From Adiantum capillus-veneris (lineage: Eukaryota; Streptophyta; Polypodiopsida; Polypodiales; Pteridaceae), in the NCBI GenBank assembly GCA_014529385.2, contig CM043944.1, forward strand, positions 86,825,884 to 86,889,883: DNA of 64,000 bases, written 5' to 3'. This document shows, one piece after another, positions 31,234 through 42,965 of the stretch. The translations under genes and the position numbers were made by a program. Numbering within the stretch: the first letter of the stretch is position 1; each line of letters begins with the position of its first letter. A model generated the notes under the pieces. The model was not told the origin of the DNA. It worked only from the letters and a program-made list of their open reading frames with translations, and searched no databases.

Positions 31234-31302
<69 letters not shown>

Positions 31303-31599
31303 GATTATGCGTGAAGGTCCGACCAATATAGAGCCAAGGATGGAAGCAAAAAAAGACTTACAGACAGAAGACGACGGCATGGAGGAGATACTGGATGCCT
31401 TCTTCCAGACAAGCGAGGAGAACGCTAACGAAGCAGCACCAGAAGCCGTGCGCCTATCTCCTGAAGACATGTTGAGGAAGTTGGCACGTCAACCAATTTA
31501 TGAAGGCGCCAAAATATCGACGCTTCGTACTTGTTTGGCGTTTTTGAATCTTCAGTCAGTGTACGGGTCGTCAGATGCAAGCGTCACTGCTTTGTTTAG
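31038..31599 (+). pseudogene. CACTA-1 transposase (TNP2 type) exon 1
   Basis: Begins MTTSSTNMEEKIACSC; CSCTLCKY and NEHVYKYGDF form the N-terminal Cys/His transposase-associated region. A (GA)n tract at 31235-31299 lies inside the exon and adds Glu-Arg repeats. After it, the open frame is a different one (from 31307, MREGPTNIEPRM...SPEDMLRKLA...TLRTCLAFLNLQSVYGSSDASVTALFR, quoted in pieces). The exon ends with AG before GT at 31600, at the same place as exon 1 of CACTA-2. The microsatellite length thus breaks the frame. Confidence 0.8.
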
Positions 31600-31680
31600 G
31601 TACATAATTTATAAAAGGTATTTTCCGATTGCAACGGTGACGTTCTTGGAGAGCTTTTTAATTTAATGTGACTTAAACAG

Positions 31681-31946
31681 GTTGTTGCGGGAGCAACTTC
31701 TCTCGGCTGGCAATGAAATGCCCCCCTCCAGGCCAGACGCAAAGCAACTATTGACCTCAGTTTGCTTGGACTACAACAAGATTCATGCATGTCCAAATGA
31801 TTGCATTCTTTTTCGCATACTCCAGGAGTTATGGCATGGGATCGACATAGCAGATGCGGTTGAACCACTAGGACAACAGCATACAAGGATCCATGGACTT
31901 CTTATGTGGACTATGCATGATTGGCCAGGATACAGAGAAGCTTCTG
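31681..31946 (+). pseudogene. CACTA-1 transposase exon 2 with internal deletion
   Basis: LLREQLLSAGNEMPP and DYNKIHACPNDCILFR match exon 2 of CACTA-2. The sequence then jumps directly to LQELWHGIDIADA and LMWTMHDWPGYREASG. Compared with CACTA-2 this drops about 470 bp of the transposase core (from after CILFR to before the LEEL segment). The intron 31600-31680 has GT/AG ends and is in the same position as in CACTA-2. Confidence 0.82.
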
Positions 31947-32025
31947 GTAATGGTTCTTGATTTACAAAATTCTCGCTATTCGCAAGCACTTTGTCTTTGC
32001 CTGATTCATGCTTTAATATATGCAG

Positions 32026-32103
32026 GGCTAACAACTTTGGAATACAATGCATGTCCAATTTGCGGGCACTTGGATGTGCTGTTGACATGGATAGAGTCGG
32101 GAC
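32026..32103 (+). pseudogene. CACTA-1 transposase exon 3 stub
   Basis: After a GT/AG intron (31947-32025) the frame continues LTTLEYNACPICGHLDVLLT, the CxxCG region that follows in TNP2 transposases. It then stops matching the family. The rest of the transposase (over 1.5 kb in CACTA-2) is missing, and the second-gene sequence follows directly. Confidence 0.7.
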
Positions 32104-32725
32104 TGAGATGAGACGGCGGATTTGTCAACTCGCGGAGCTACAATTTTCGACCAGCATTCTGACGTCTTGGGATCAGCAAGAAAAGGACAAAGTCAATTAC
32201 ATGGTGGAGACCATCCTGAGAGAGTACCAGCCTACTCCAGGTTCTGACGTTGTTCCGAGGAGCTTGATCAAGGGTGTTGCACGGGACACCGTGAAACATC
32301 GACGAGATGCAGCTCGGAAGGCTTTCAGGACCGACTTGCCGAAGCCTTCAGGCATCCCACACGAGACGTGGCTTCAGATCAGGGAGGATGAGCGGACAGC
32401 GGCCACGCGGTTCAGACAGCAGCGTGAGGTTGCGCAGATACGACAGATGACCAGGGGGACATCTCATCTTGGCAGCGGAGGCTTTGACACCTTTCGCTAT
32501 GAGTTTGTGAGTTTCTAATCCAATCTTAACTATGGCGTTTTTCAAAACGCGATGAATCATGTATTCTTATTACTCTGATTTTTATATAAATGTAGAATCT
32601 TGCGATGCATCGAGCCCGACACGTCAGGAGGAGTCAGATGGATATCGGAGAGGTATCTATGAAGTATTGAATGATCTTGATGCTTCAGGAGAGCCTGTAG
32701 ACTGGGCGGGCTTACAGTCTCGCTG
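32088..32725 (+). pseudogene. CACTA-1 second gene (TNPA / Transposase_24-like), 3' part
   Basis: The frame to about 32506 reads ICQLAELQFSTSILTSW, then KHRRDAARKAFRTDLPKPSG and SHLGSGGFDTFRYEF. The HLGSGG-F box matches the second gene of CACTA-2 (HHLGSGGWASFEADF). Splice signals GT (32507) and AG (32594-32595) lead to a last exon reading CDASSPTRQEESDGYRRG and IYEVLNDLDASGEPVDW. Its frame is offset by one or two bases, so either the acceptor differs or there is an indel. The 5' half of the gene is deleted. Confidence 0.65.
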
Positions 32726-33137
32726 ATCGCTTGAGGTGAGACGTTAATATGTGAGTTGATTTAATTAAGTATATGTGAATACTAATTTTGTGAGTTGTCC
32801 TATGTGCAGGTTGTGACGCCTAGTCATCAGTGGCCCGGATTTCATATATATGCTTTGTGAGACACATACACTTCTGTGTCTCCTTTTGTATAGATATATA
32901 TATATGGTTATGATTATTGTTCAGACAGTTATTGTTTTCCTTATGGTTATGGTTATTGTCATTGTCATTGCATAGACATGGTTATTTTTCCTATTCTTGT
33001 GTAGACATAGTTATGGTTCAGGTTTTGTTTATGGTTATGTTTAACTTTCTGGTTATGCTTATGGTTATTGTTAATTTTATTTTTGGTTATGATCAAAGTG
33101 GTTATATTAGTCGGTTATGGTTTTAAGTTATGGTTAT

Positions 33138-33241
33138 GCTTTTAAGTTATGGTTATGGTTCGTTATGGTTATGCTTTTAAGTTATGGTTATGGTTCGTTA
33201 TGGTTATGCTTTTAAGTTATGATTATGGTTCGTTATGGTCA
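33138..33241 (+). repeat. TTATGG-rich minisatellite
   Basis: Three tandem units of about 35 bp, GCTTTTAAGTTATGGTTATG plus GTTCGTTATGGTTAT. They sit in a longer TTATGG-rich zone from about 32905. Confidence 0.85.
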
Positions 33242-33387
33242 TTGGCCTTAGATCTCATGTGAGATCCTACATGGATAGTATGTAGGAGGCGTATACATGA
33301 TATTTTTTTTTTGAAAAGTTTATGTAAAAACGAAGGGAACTCTGTCGAAATTTCTGCGAGAGCACAGTTGATTTTTGTGCTGCTCGC

Positions 33388-33480
33388 TTTCTTGGGCAGA
33401 GGGCAGGAAGTCTGGTTATGGTGCCTGTGTCCATCTTTTCATTGGGCACAAGCCAGGCTATCTGCCCTCTGCCCAAGAAA
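33388..33480 (+). repeat. CACTA-1 3' subterminal inverted repeat
   Basis: Perfect 19-bp arms, TTTCTTGGGCAGAGGGCAG (33388-33406) and its complement (33462-33480). Inside there are further pairable pieces (CTGG/CCAG, GTGCC/GGCAC). It lies just inside the terminal motif zone. Confidence 0.85.
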
Positions 33481-33667
33481 TTTTTTTTACTGATATAGTC
33501 ATCGATATACGCGTCGCTATAGCTGTCTATACCAGCGTCACTAAAAAAGTCTTTCCACGCGTATATCGACACTCTTTGCGATAGTTTCACAGGGACGCAT
33601 ATATCGACGCGTATAGCGACGTTAAGAGTCACTATATACGTCGATAACCCCCTTTTTTGTTGAAGTG
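33481..33667 (+). repeat. CACTA-1 3' subterminal motifs and terminal inverted repeat
   Basis: Contains ATCGACG and AGCGACG motifs on both strands and ends CGTCGATAACCCCC...GTTGAAGTG, the inverted counterpart of the 5' end. Confidence 0.75.
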
Positions 33668-33744
33668 AGAGAGAGAATGCGACGTTATTGATTGTAAGAT
33701 TTTATGTGTGCTGAGAAATAGAGAATGGTCCATGTGATTCATTA

Positions 33745-33816
<72 letters not shown>

Positions 33817-34871
33817 CTATCACACCAGCATGAGAGAGAGGGGGGAGGGAGAATAAGCATTGGTCTTACAATCAGCAATCAATAAAGCGACGATCAACAG
33901 AATCCACAATCAAGAATCATGAATGAACATTGACATCTACAAAATCGAGAATTAACGTAATTAGAAAACTTTGATCCGACAAATCCAAGGTAGAAGGCGT
34001 GTAAGCCCAAGGCAAGAGTGGACCTCAACAGATAGCAAAGGCGGACGACAAGAGGCAACTTTGGAAAATCTTGGCTATTTTTAAGATCTTTATGCTAGAT
34101 TTCTTGCTCTTGCCTTGGGTTGACTCAAAATTCAAAGGTGAATCTCAAAAGTCATAGGTGGGATTTCACTAAGCCTAGGTTTTTGCAAGCGCTTAAAGAC
34201 AAATTAGATTTTTTGAGAAAAATCTTAAAATTTTGTAAGGAGGGTTGCACTAAATCAAGGTGAGGCACAATACTTTCTCCCAAAACCTCAAAAAGCTTAC
34301 ATATGAGAAATTTTAGGGGCAACTTTATTATATTTGAAGGCTATTACACTCAATTTATTTACTTTGTAGGTTTCTCACCTTCGAATCTAAAATTTAGAGA
34401 TAAATTTCAAAATCTGTAGGTGGGATTACACTAAAGCAAGGACTTTTCAATCATTCAGCTATACTATGTTTTTTTCAGAAACTTTACAAGCAAATTTACT
34501 ATATTTTATGGCTATTGCACTAACCTTCTTTGTAGCTTCTCTAAACTTTAATTTCGGTTCTTTGAACTTTATAGATATTCTCACCTTGAATTTAAAATTT
34601 AAAGTTGTGATGTTACTTTGTTAGTCTTTTTGCATCCATGGCTTTTTTGGAGCATGGGGATGTTGTATATTTTATGTTTCTAATTCATTACAACTCACTC
34701 TGACAAGTGATAAGTGAGTGCTGGCAAAAAAAAAGTTTTAAAAAAATTGACATAAATCTCAAAATTTGTAGGTGGGATTATATACTAAACCTATGTTTTT
34801 TCCTCCAATTGTTGTGGGTGTCCTAACCTTCAAATTATATCTTGCGAGTGTGTGGCCCATCCTATGGATGG

Positions 34872-34902
<31 letters not shown>

Positions 34903-35175
34903 CTTTCCTTGGTAACCTGGTAGCCCTTCAAAAGTGACCCCAGAGCGTAGCACCAACCAAAACTTATCTTGCTTCAACCAATAGAGGGTCATGAAAAGCA
35001 TGTTTATTGGCAAGTCATGGTTTTGATAGCATGGCACAACAAAATCAAGTTGGTAGAAATATGATACATTGTTGTTGGTTGATTAGCAAGGAGATATGGG
35101 CACTTTGAATTTATTAGAAGTTGTGTGAAGAATGAGTCGCTAGCAACCATTTGACTAAAAATACTCCATGTGCTC

Positions 35176-35215
<40 letters not shown>

Positions 35216-35309
35216 ATCCAGTCCTCAAATCAAAAGAATTGAGAAAGGGAGAAAAGGTGGAAAAAGAGATAACAAAGATCTACTCGATGAATCTTGATCT
35301 CAAGATCTA

Positions 35310-35357
<48 letters not shown>

Positions 35358-35471
35358 AGGTATAGCTATGCATTGTTATCTTGCTAGAGTGATTCCAAGG
35401 ACTATAGTTCCATTCTCCTCACACGTGGGCGAGCACACACACACACACACATACCTACCTATATATATGTC

Positions 35472-35554
<83 letters not shown>

Positions 35555-36239
35555 CCAATTTCCATGATTTTCTTGGTCGTAGCAACGCACGGGTCACATA
35601 CTAGTAGCATTTAAAAGACTATGAGGTTTTTCTATTCACAAGACTTTCAAAGCTCCTTGGACACTTGTTAAACAAAGAAATTTGAATGACCTTCACCCAT
35701 AGTGCACTAAGGCCTTTATTTGGCCAAATATGAAATGATTTCCTTTAGTTTTTAATACTTCATAGTCCTACCAACAATTCCAACACTTTGAGATGCACTA
35801 TCTTTGAGGTTTCTTACCCAAGCTTGCTTTAACAAGCCAAAAAGCATATTTTTGGACCACATAATGAGTCCTTAGTAAAGCGTTGGATTTTTGGTGCAAT
35901 TGTGAACCATTGGATAAAGCTTGCAGATTAGTGCAACATGACAAAAACTTTCTTTTTTAATATTTTTTCTAGATCTTTGTGAGAGCCGTTGACATTTGTG
36001 TACTTATCTCTTTAAATAGGGCCATTGAATATTGTCATTAATTTTTATGTTTTTGGGATATATTGTAATCTAAATAAGTCATTGTTACACTTGCTCCCAA
36101 AAAAGTGTAATATTCATTTGTGACAAAAAAAGAGTCATTGTTACACTTGCTCCCAAAAAGTGTAATACTCATTTGTGACAAAACCAAAAATTGATTGCTA
36201 GTCACTTTCTCATTTTTTCCTCTCACAAAGAATCCTTTT
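33668..36239. other. Intergenic stretch with microsatellites and short repeats
   Basis: No gene is recognised. There are GT/GA tracts at 33741-33813, 35179-35213, 35311-35354 and 35430-35550. A string like GTAGGTGGGATTACACTAAA recurs loosely near 34160, 34240, 34415 and 34768. A 56-bp tandem duplication lies at 36078-36188. Confidence 0.55.
36078..36188 (+). repeat. 56-bp tandem duplication with internal hairpin
   Basis: Two units each carry TTACACTT and AAGTGTAA facing each other across about 10 bases (36085-36110 and 36141-36165). Confidence 0.85.
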
Positions 36240-36554
36240 CTTCTTTTGGGCATAACTCACAATCGTGAGTGGATTATATTAACAACCCAGAAGAATTACA
36301 ATTACTAGTCATGCTCGTGTCGAGCCATGACATCTTCCAACAACCACTAGTACGTCTTCTAATAGGGGGAGCACCCGACGGCAAAGGTAGAACACTTGGT
36401 TAGATAAGGAGCAAACACTTACCCATGTGGTTTTGAAATTGTTGTAGTCTTTTGAACCCAATCTTCCATGTCTTTTGAACCCACTAGCATGTCGTTCCTG
36501 CTAAGCCACATATCGTTGGGCATTCCTTGAAAGGTTGGGAAAGGTTCTCAGTTG

Positions 36555-36880
36555 TTGTTGTTCTGCATTGCGGGCATCTATCTGGATCAATACCTCTAGC
36601 TAGGACCTTCACCCCAGTCGTAAAGGCCCCCCCAAAGTACCTTTCATACAAAGACCTTTATCCTAAGCAGTCATTGTGGGCTATTGCTTACCCCACAACT
36701 TGTTCAAGGTAGAGAACCAATCCAGCAAGACCATGAGGATGTTGTACACCTCCTTGGTGTTTGGTTTACAAAAGTTTATGTCTATGGGCCACCGCCATGC
36801 TTTCCAATCAAACCTAGACTCGCAGGTCGGTAGGCAGCAACTGTCAAGCCGTTCTAAGACTCTATTTACAAGCAATCTTT
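36555..36880 (-). pseudogene. LINE L4 zinc-binding tail
   Basis: SRFDWKAWRWP, KPNTKEVYNIL and, after a shift, GVKVLARGIDPDRCPQC with FKECPTI match the L1 tail (RGIGSDRCLGC). The Cys pairs are preserved, though the reading frame is broken near 36680. Confidence 0.75.
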
Positions 36881-37149
36881 CAGTCCCATTGAGATGGAAC
36901 TAGGAGGCTAGTTGGTTCGATCCTTTCCACTCACTGCTACTATAGTCCCAAAATTGGCCCAATCGTTGGAGTCCTTTGTTGTTCATCTTTGTGGCCACCT
37001 CCCTCTAAGTAGAGTTCAACAGGACACTTCCTGCCTTAGAAAGCCAAGGGGGCCAAAGAGACATCGAGTTGTAAAAGTATATAGTTACATCTCCCCATTC
37101 CAAGGCCTCTGCTGCTCTGTTGCACTATTGAGCAAGCGAGCAATTTAGC

Positions 37150-38730
37150 CTCTAAGCTTCAGGTTAGACCATCGAGGGACGAGCAACTTGTCATGCATAT
37201 CTATCCCTTTCCATTGGCCACCTTGCAAGCACAATTTGGCATTGTCCATCATGGCCTTTGTCATAACAGCACATGCTTGATCTTGCTTCGTGATTGCAAC
37301 CACAAACTTGGCAATACCGCTTTGCTCCACCGATCTTGCTATGGCCTCCCAGCTTGCCCACTGCCAAGTTAGTGGGTCTTTATTGTTGTTTTTCCATAGG
37401 AATCTTTTCACCTATTTTAAAAACTCCTTCCAGTTGCATTTGGCTATCTTAAGCAACGGGCCATTAAATGCTATATATGGGATCATAACGAATTGATCAC
37501 TTTCAATCTGCTCACAAAAGGGGGAAGCACATAGTCCCCCCTACGCAACTTGCTCCTTACCTTATCCAACACACATGAGAATATTCTCTTGTGGGTTATA
37601 TACACCCCAAGAGGGGCTCCCAAGTGCCTAAATACCATCCCTTTGGACACAATCCACCCGTACCACATTGCCGGATTGAACGAGTCATCTTATGAGAGGG
37701 AGATCAATCTAGATTTTTCAATATTGCACTTTAACCCTGACACAATGGAATATGTTTGCACACTCTCTAGAGCTTTCCTAGTTACCTAAGGACAAGCTTT
37801 GAGGAAGAGTAGTGAATCATCCGCAAACAGCTTTGCCAGCAATTGGTTGTTATTGGGAAGGGGTAGCCCTTGAATCTCCCCTCTTGAAGCACTATCTTAG
37901 AGCATTGTCATCATGGATGAGATCCAATGGCAAAGAAAAGAGGAGCTAGTGGGCAGTCTTGCTCAATTGACCTTTTTACCTTGAAAGCCCCCACAATAAT
38001 CTCATTTAATAGAAGTTCAGATTCGCTACCAGCACCCAATGTGTTGACCAACCGACACATCCGTGGCCCAAAGCCCAGTAATTTCATGACCTCTTTGATA
38101 AAAGATCATGTGATCCTATTATACACTTTATCTAAATCCAATTGTAGTAATACACACTTTTGCTTATGATGCAAACTATATGCTGAACATTGTTGCCAGA
38201 ATGTTGTCGTAGATTGATCTTCCCCTTTATAAATCTATGTTGGTGGGGGAGGTGATGACCTTGTCAAGTAGAGGAGAGAGCCTGAGAGAAACAATTTTGG
38301 TAATTATTTTGTATGCCACTGATACCATAGTTATAAGGCGCCAATGCTTCAACTGGGAGCAACAAACTTGTTTAGGGATCGGTTTGATAAGGCCTCTTTT
38401 TATGCTCAAATCGAGAGCTCCATTGACTAGGGATTGGTTAGCCATTCACGTGCTTGTAAACTTAAGCTCCTCCCATTATTCTTTAAAGAATTATGTAGTC
38501 ATGCCGTCCCATCCAAGAGACTTCTCTTTGCCCAAAGCTTGCATTGCGAGAGAGCATTCCTCCTCGGAGAATGCCTTCTCCAAGATAATGCGTCTGATTG
38601 TAATAACGTTTTTTTGACACTTCCTAGAAGAGAAATTCTGGCTCCATCCACTTTTGGGGAGCGGGCCTTAGGCTGTCCAATGCTCTGTTGTCACAAAGAA
38701 CCCTCTTATTATTAAATTCCTCTCAATAGC
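37150..38730 (-). pseudogene. LINE L4 reverse transcriptase
   Basis: Minus-strand frames show VAYKIITKIVSLRLSPLLDKVI (fingers), QLLAKLFADDSLLFLKACP with an intact catalytic FADD (37816-37827), and MVFRHLGAPLGVYITHKRIFS followed by VLDKVRSKLRRGDYVLPPF. These follow the usual order for plant L1-clade LINE reverse transcriptase. Stops and shifts separate the pieces, so no full protein is possible. Plus-strand frames over this region are shadows. Confidence 0.78.
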
Positions 38731-38789
38731 ATTATGTAGTCCATAGTGAACTTTTACCTTGTTTTTTTTTCCAGAACTCCCTTTAAGTG

Positions 38790-39120
38790 AGTGATAATAT
38801 TTTTTTTAAACTATAAAATACAACAACTGATCAGGCACAAGCTGTGCCTCAAGCCCCAAGAGAAACATCATGTTCATCGGGCTTTTACAGGGAGCCGTAA
38901 CCCATACATACAGTACCCATACCAACAAACTTAATTGTCACAAATAATTAGTAATCCAAACATGAGAGAGGGCAAAGAGGCCACCTTGCATGGGCTACCT
39001 ACCACTCAGCTAATGCAAACTCCATCCCTCAGTCGTAGCACTGGAACAACCAAAAAGCATCTTTAATTTCATGTTCAAGACGAGTAAGAAAATCTTTTAG
39101 GGATACCCTTGTTGACCAGA
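38790..39120 (-). mobile_element. Possible LINE-tailed 3' end (N7)
   Basis: On the minus strand an A-rich end (T-run 38802-38809) is preceded by a hairpin, GGCAC and GTGCC around AAGCT (38854-38868). The layout resembles the other 3' ends, but the sequence differs and the 5' limit is unknown. Confidence 0.35.
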
Positions 39121-39199
39121 ATAAAACGAAGGTGAAGGCTCACTTTTGCATTTTAAAATAATAAAATGAACTAAAAATCAAGTCATTTAAAGCCCTTCC

Positions 39200-40139
39200 A
39201 TGTCGCCTGCGAAGGGGGCACTCAAACCCTACCCTGTGCTTGCCTAGGTTAGCTTCAGCGGCATCTCTCTGGGTGGGGGCCCGTCGTGAGGGTTGTCTGG
39301 AGAATCGAGGTGGGCTCGGGGCTAGTGCTGCGGTTTCTGCCGTCCAGCTAGCGCTAGAGAGGGGACTTTGGAGCCCGAGACAAGGCGGGTTGTCTCCTTC
39401 TTCTTCGACACTGTTTGGGAACGCAGACCAAGGCATATTTTTCTCTCTGGGGAGACCTTCCCTCCCTCTTCCCATGTGAAAGGCAACGAAGGTCAGTTCT
39501 TTTGCATAGCTGGTTGGCATGTCGTTCTGTGGTGGCAACTTTGAGGTGTGGTTCCTTGTTGTTGCTCCTGTGGGGTGTGGCTCCAATGGTGGTTCGAGTG
39601 GTGATGCTTGGTTGTGATCGACTCTTCATGCATGGGTTGGTACTTTGTTCTTAGGTTGGTGATTTTGGTTCTTGTGGATGTTACCTCATGTTGCAACTTG
39701 CTTGTGTGCTGTTTGGAGGCCGTGAATCACTCCCTAGCATTCTAGTTGGTGTTGCTTGGCTTCGACCTAGGAGATTTAGCTTTTTACGGTTGTGGAGGAC
39801 TCCTTGAGACAAGCTCGACTGGTGTGGCAGACTTGGTGGGCTTGGTGGCAGCTTGAGGATGGTGCGACTTTATGACGGTATTTGCTTTTGTTTGATTCTG
39901 TTCTGGTGTATGGGTTAGGAGCTTCCCTGTAAAAAGCTTGTCTGTTATGAACGATATGTAGGTTCTATTATGGTGTATGGGTTAGGGGCTTCTCTGTAAA
40001 AAGCCCGTCTTTTATGAATGGTTTGCTTTCGGTGGCCATGGCTCGTTTTGAGTATGGTGCTTCTGTTGTAGGTTTTTTTTCTTTGTTCTAATATAATTCC
40101 ACTCTCTCGATGAGAGAGTTTTGCAAAAAAAAAAAAAAC
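39200..40139 (+). mobile_element. Non-autonomous LINE-tailed element N2
   Basis: G/T-rich body without recognised domains. It ends with GGCTCGTTTTGAGT (hairpin, about 40037-40050) and, closer to the tail, ACTCTCTC and GAGAGAGT around three or so bases (40101-40119), then TTTTGC and an A-run. The terminal stem has a different sequence from the LINE palindrome but the same place and size. The 5' end is approximate. Confidence 0.6.
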
Positions 40140-40239
40140 TGTGAAGCGAAAAGAGATTTATCAACTAAAAAATAAATAAATTCAACTATTCACATGAAAA
40201 AAGGCAGGGTCAATCATAAGCGAAAATAATGAAGTTTCC

Positions 40240-40890
40240 AGTTTTTTTTTTTTTTTTCTAGAACTCACAACTTGTTGGTGGAATGTATTAAAACCAAAAA
40301 AGTACATAGCAAGCAATGCTGGCACTGAGCCATGGCTTCAACCTTTACCAAGAGAGAAAATAAGAGATCGCAAAATGGAATACTAGCCAGATCAGGGGAG
40401 GCCAACCCCATAGGCTAACATGGGAGCCACACTTAAAATGGGCCAGCAAACCAAGAAGCGCCATCACCATTCGAGTTGACTCCCAAGCATATAGATCGGA
40501 CGAAGTTGCGCACCACCAGATACCCATAATCAGGCTTTTCGAGGGGAGACTAGCACCACAGACACAAAGCACAACACCATCAGGAAACACAAACACCATT
40601 TGCACCAAGGCAAGGGGGTGTCCTCCACCACCTCCACAAAGAGAGGGATGGAGCAAGCCATGGCAAAGGAGGGTCTCAAACACAAAGGGCGGAGCAGCCT
40701 AGGGTCCTCCCCCCGATTCCCATGCTGCTCCAAGGGCATTGCCCACCTCAGTATCGAAGACCTCAATACTAGGAAGGAACAGCCCGCCATGCAGTAGAAC
40801 CAGATCAAGCCTCCCTCACAGGCTGCAGATAAATCTCCTCTAGTGATTCTTATCTTCAAAGACAAAGTGTTTTAAGTATCCTTTTCGCTA
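40240..40890 (-). mobile_element. Non-autonomous LINE-tailed element N4 (minus strand)
   Basis: A T-run at 40241-40257 (the A-tail of the minus strand), then a decayed terminal hairpin ACTCACAACTTGTTGGTGG and a GGCTCAGTGCCAGC stem. The body contains a stretch like GGTGTCCTCCACCACCTCC that is also seen in N6 at about 62350. It has no recognised coding domain. Confidence 0.55.
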
Positions 40891-40959
40891 AAGGTAGTTT
40901 CAATTTTTGGTCTTCCTTTGCTTGAACCCTTTTTTTTTTTTAATAAAAACAAATCGCCT

Positions 40960-41930
40960 CTTTTTTTATTTTTTATTTTTGGCATAAAACTCACAAATTG
41001 TGAGTGATAATTGAATAGAACTAAAAAAATTTAAAAAACTCCCATCCGTGCTCATAACGAGCCATGGTTTACAAACTAAGCCATATACAACCAAACGAGT
41101 ACATCATAGACAGTCCGAACAGGGGAGGCAAGCCCCTGTTCGGACTTGAGCATAACAAACCAAACAGATCGAAAGCATATCACAAGTAACACCGCATCTA
41201 GGGTGGGGCCCATAGTCCCCATCACCTCAGGAGTCACTCAGGGTGCCACCATGGAGTAGCCACTGTCAGCGACAAGCACCATGCCCCGAGCAAACCACCA
41301 CCGCAGTAGCAAAAGACCATTTGAAACATAGCATATTCGCAAAAAGGGGGAGCTACTAGGCTCCATTACCTCGACGAAAACCTCCAATGGCATCAGCAGG
41401 ACACATGCTTTTCACGGAGAGCCACACACCATCTTCAGAGCCCATTGCCAACAGTCAGGGCCAACATACCCGATCGAGGCTCGAAGGGGAGCATACCCCG
41501 CCAGAATGAGATCCCCGATGCCACCATGCAAGGGAGACCCTGCCATGATCAACCAAACAAGTTGGAGATCCCAAACCCTGTAAGTTGCTACACAGAAGAA
41601 CATGTGGACACTAAGGTTTCGCAAGCAAAACCAGGAAGCCACCAAGCCTTGCTCCAAAAATCTGCCTGTCGCTGCATCTCCTACCATCGAGGAGGGAAGG
41701 GGCAGGGTGCTCCCCTCCTGGGGCAACCCCTGACCTGCAGGCATAGCCAAACCCCCTCTCGACCCAGTAGTGACATCTTCCCCAAGCGTGCACCGGGTGT
41801 CGAGTCCGCAGACGTTCCTCCTATGGGCGCCCCAACCCGTGAGCCAACACTGCAGCTACCCAACACACGAGGCAAGCCAGGGAGTGGAAACCCTATCCGC
41901 AGGCGACACGAGCAAATCTCTCCGCCTCTT
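40960..41930 (-). mobile_element. Non-autonomous LINE-tailed element N5 (minus strand)
   Basis: Minus-strand 3' end with ACTCACAAATTGTGAGT (40989-41005, palindrome with one extra A), a GCTC-GTTAT-GAGC hairpin (about 41051-41067) and a T/A-rich tail. The body shares GTGATGGGG-CTATGGG-CCC with N1 (near 1415 on the plus strand), showing they are one family. An approximate duplication CGCCTCTT at about 40953 and 41923 could be its target site, but this is weak. Confidence 0.55.
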
Positions 41931-42019
41931 AATCTTATCTCAAATACGTTTTCTCATCTCTTTACATGCCATCAAAAGTCCATTTTTGCATTATAGTTCT
42001 TGAAAGAACCTCGATTTCA

Positions 42020-42965
42020 AATTATTATCAAAGTGTCAATTGCAGAGCGGGTGGGGAGCAAGGGTGGAGAGGCACCTGTGGCGTGGGGTTTCCCAAGGAT
42101 GGGGACCTTGGCTGAGCAGTCTCCTCCTTCTCATGCTTAGCCCACATATTTTTGTGAACTAGGGTTGCTTGGCGACCTCGTCCCTTGCAGAAGGAATTCA
42201 TGCACGACAGGCAGTGTCTTGGTGTGCAATCAGTTGACTGGATATTTTAGGCCCTGCACACCTAGCAGAACACCACCCATGGCCGGTGAGAAGAGGCATA
42301 GTGGAGATGAGTCCCGCATCCCCATGGCAGCTGCCTACAATGTCCCCACCTGGCCCTTGTGATGGTGAACTCGTGCATGACAGTTCCCTTTGGTAACGCG
42401 ATTTGCTTTTGGTTGGGCCTCCCTTACCTTTTCTTGGCAGACTTCTTGTCTCTCGGGTCTGCTCGAAGTCGGTTTGGGGTGGTTGGTGAAGTGGACAAGG
42501 CTACAAGCTCCGTAGTTGGCCTTGGTGGCGACCTTGTCTTTGGTGGTGGGTTGGGTTTGCTGATTTTTTATGGTTCATGGCCTAAAGTTTCCTGTGCTGG
42601 TGCGTGGCTCCCCACAAAAGCCAGATGTTGGTGTTTCTTGATTGCTTGCAATGTTGCTTGTGTATTCTTTTAGACTTGAGGTTGTTCGGAAAAGGGAGTG
42701 CTTGTGGTAGGAGCTCTTCCTTGGTGGGATCCGGACGCTTATGTTAGCCGGCATCGGAGATTTTGCCTCCCCTTGTTTCCGACCCTATGTGCTCGGTTCC
42801 AGAGGGTGGCTCCCTGTTTCAACCAATGTAGTGATGTGGGTGGCTCCCTCAGAGCCAGTGTATTCTTTTTGGTAGCCTTGCACTGGTTTGGTGAGGGTGA
42901 TTTTCTTGTTATCTTTATATAAGTTTATATTCAACCCCTATGGAGGGTTATGCAAAAAAAAAAAA
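42020..42965 (+). mobile_element. Non-autonomous LINE-tailed element N3
   Basis: G/T-rich plus-strand body ending AACCC-CTATGGA-GGGTT, then ATGC and an A-run (42953-42965). The terminal stem again differs in sequence but not in position. The 5' end is approximate; no target-site duplication was found. Confidence 0.5.

Larger units (their letters stand above)
27637..33667 (+). mobile_element. CACTA-1, internally deleted En/Spm-like DNA transposon
   Basis: 6031 bp. It begins CACTACAACATAACC and ends, on the opposite strand, with CACTTCAACAAAAAA; both termini then run into GTTATCGACG. It is flanked by AGA on both sides (27634-27636 and 33668-33670), a 3-bp duplication as expected for CACTA, although it lies in a GA repeat and so is weak evidence. 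The subterminal regions carry many ATCGACG motifs in both directions. Inside are a microsatellite block, a 173-bp-period satellite, transposase exons with a large deletion, and the end of a second gene. It cannot encode its own transposase. Confidence 0.88.
36240..38785 (-). mobile_element. LINE L4 (minus strand)
   Basis: On the minus strand it runs from the segment before the reverse transcriptase through the reverse transcriptase and zinc-binding tail to a 3' end with the near-perfect palindrome ACTCACAATCGTGAGT (36255-36270) and a GCTC-GTGTC-GAGC type hairpin (about 36312-36330). An A-rich tail follows. It is the longest LINE copy here but carries many stops. The 5' boundary is approximate and I found no clear target-site duplication. 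It belongs to the same family as L1-L3. Confidence 0.75.

Noticed and set aside
39140-39586. Minus-strand 148-codon frame
   Set aside because: It overlaps the N2 element on the opposite strand and shows no recognised motif.
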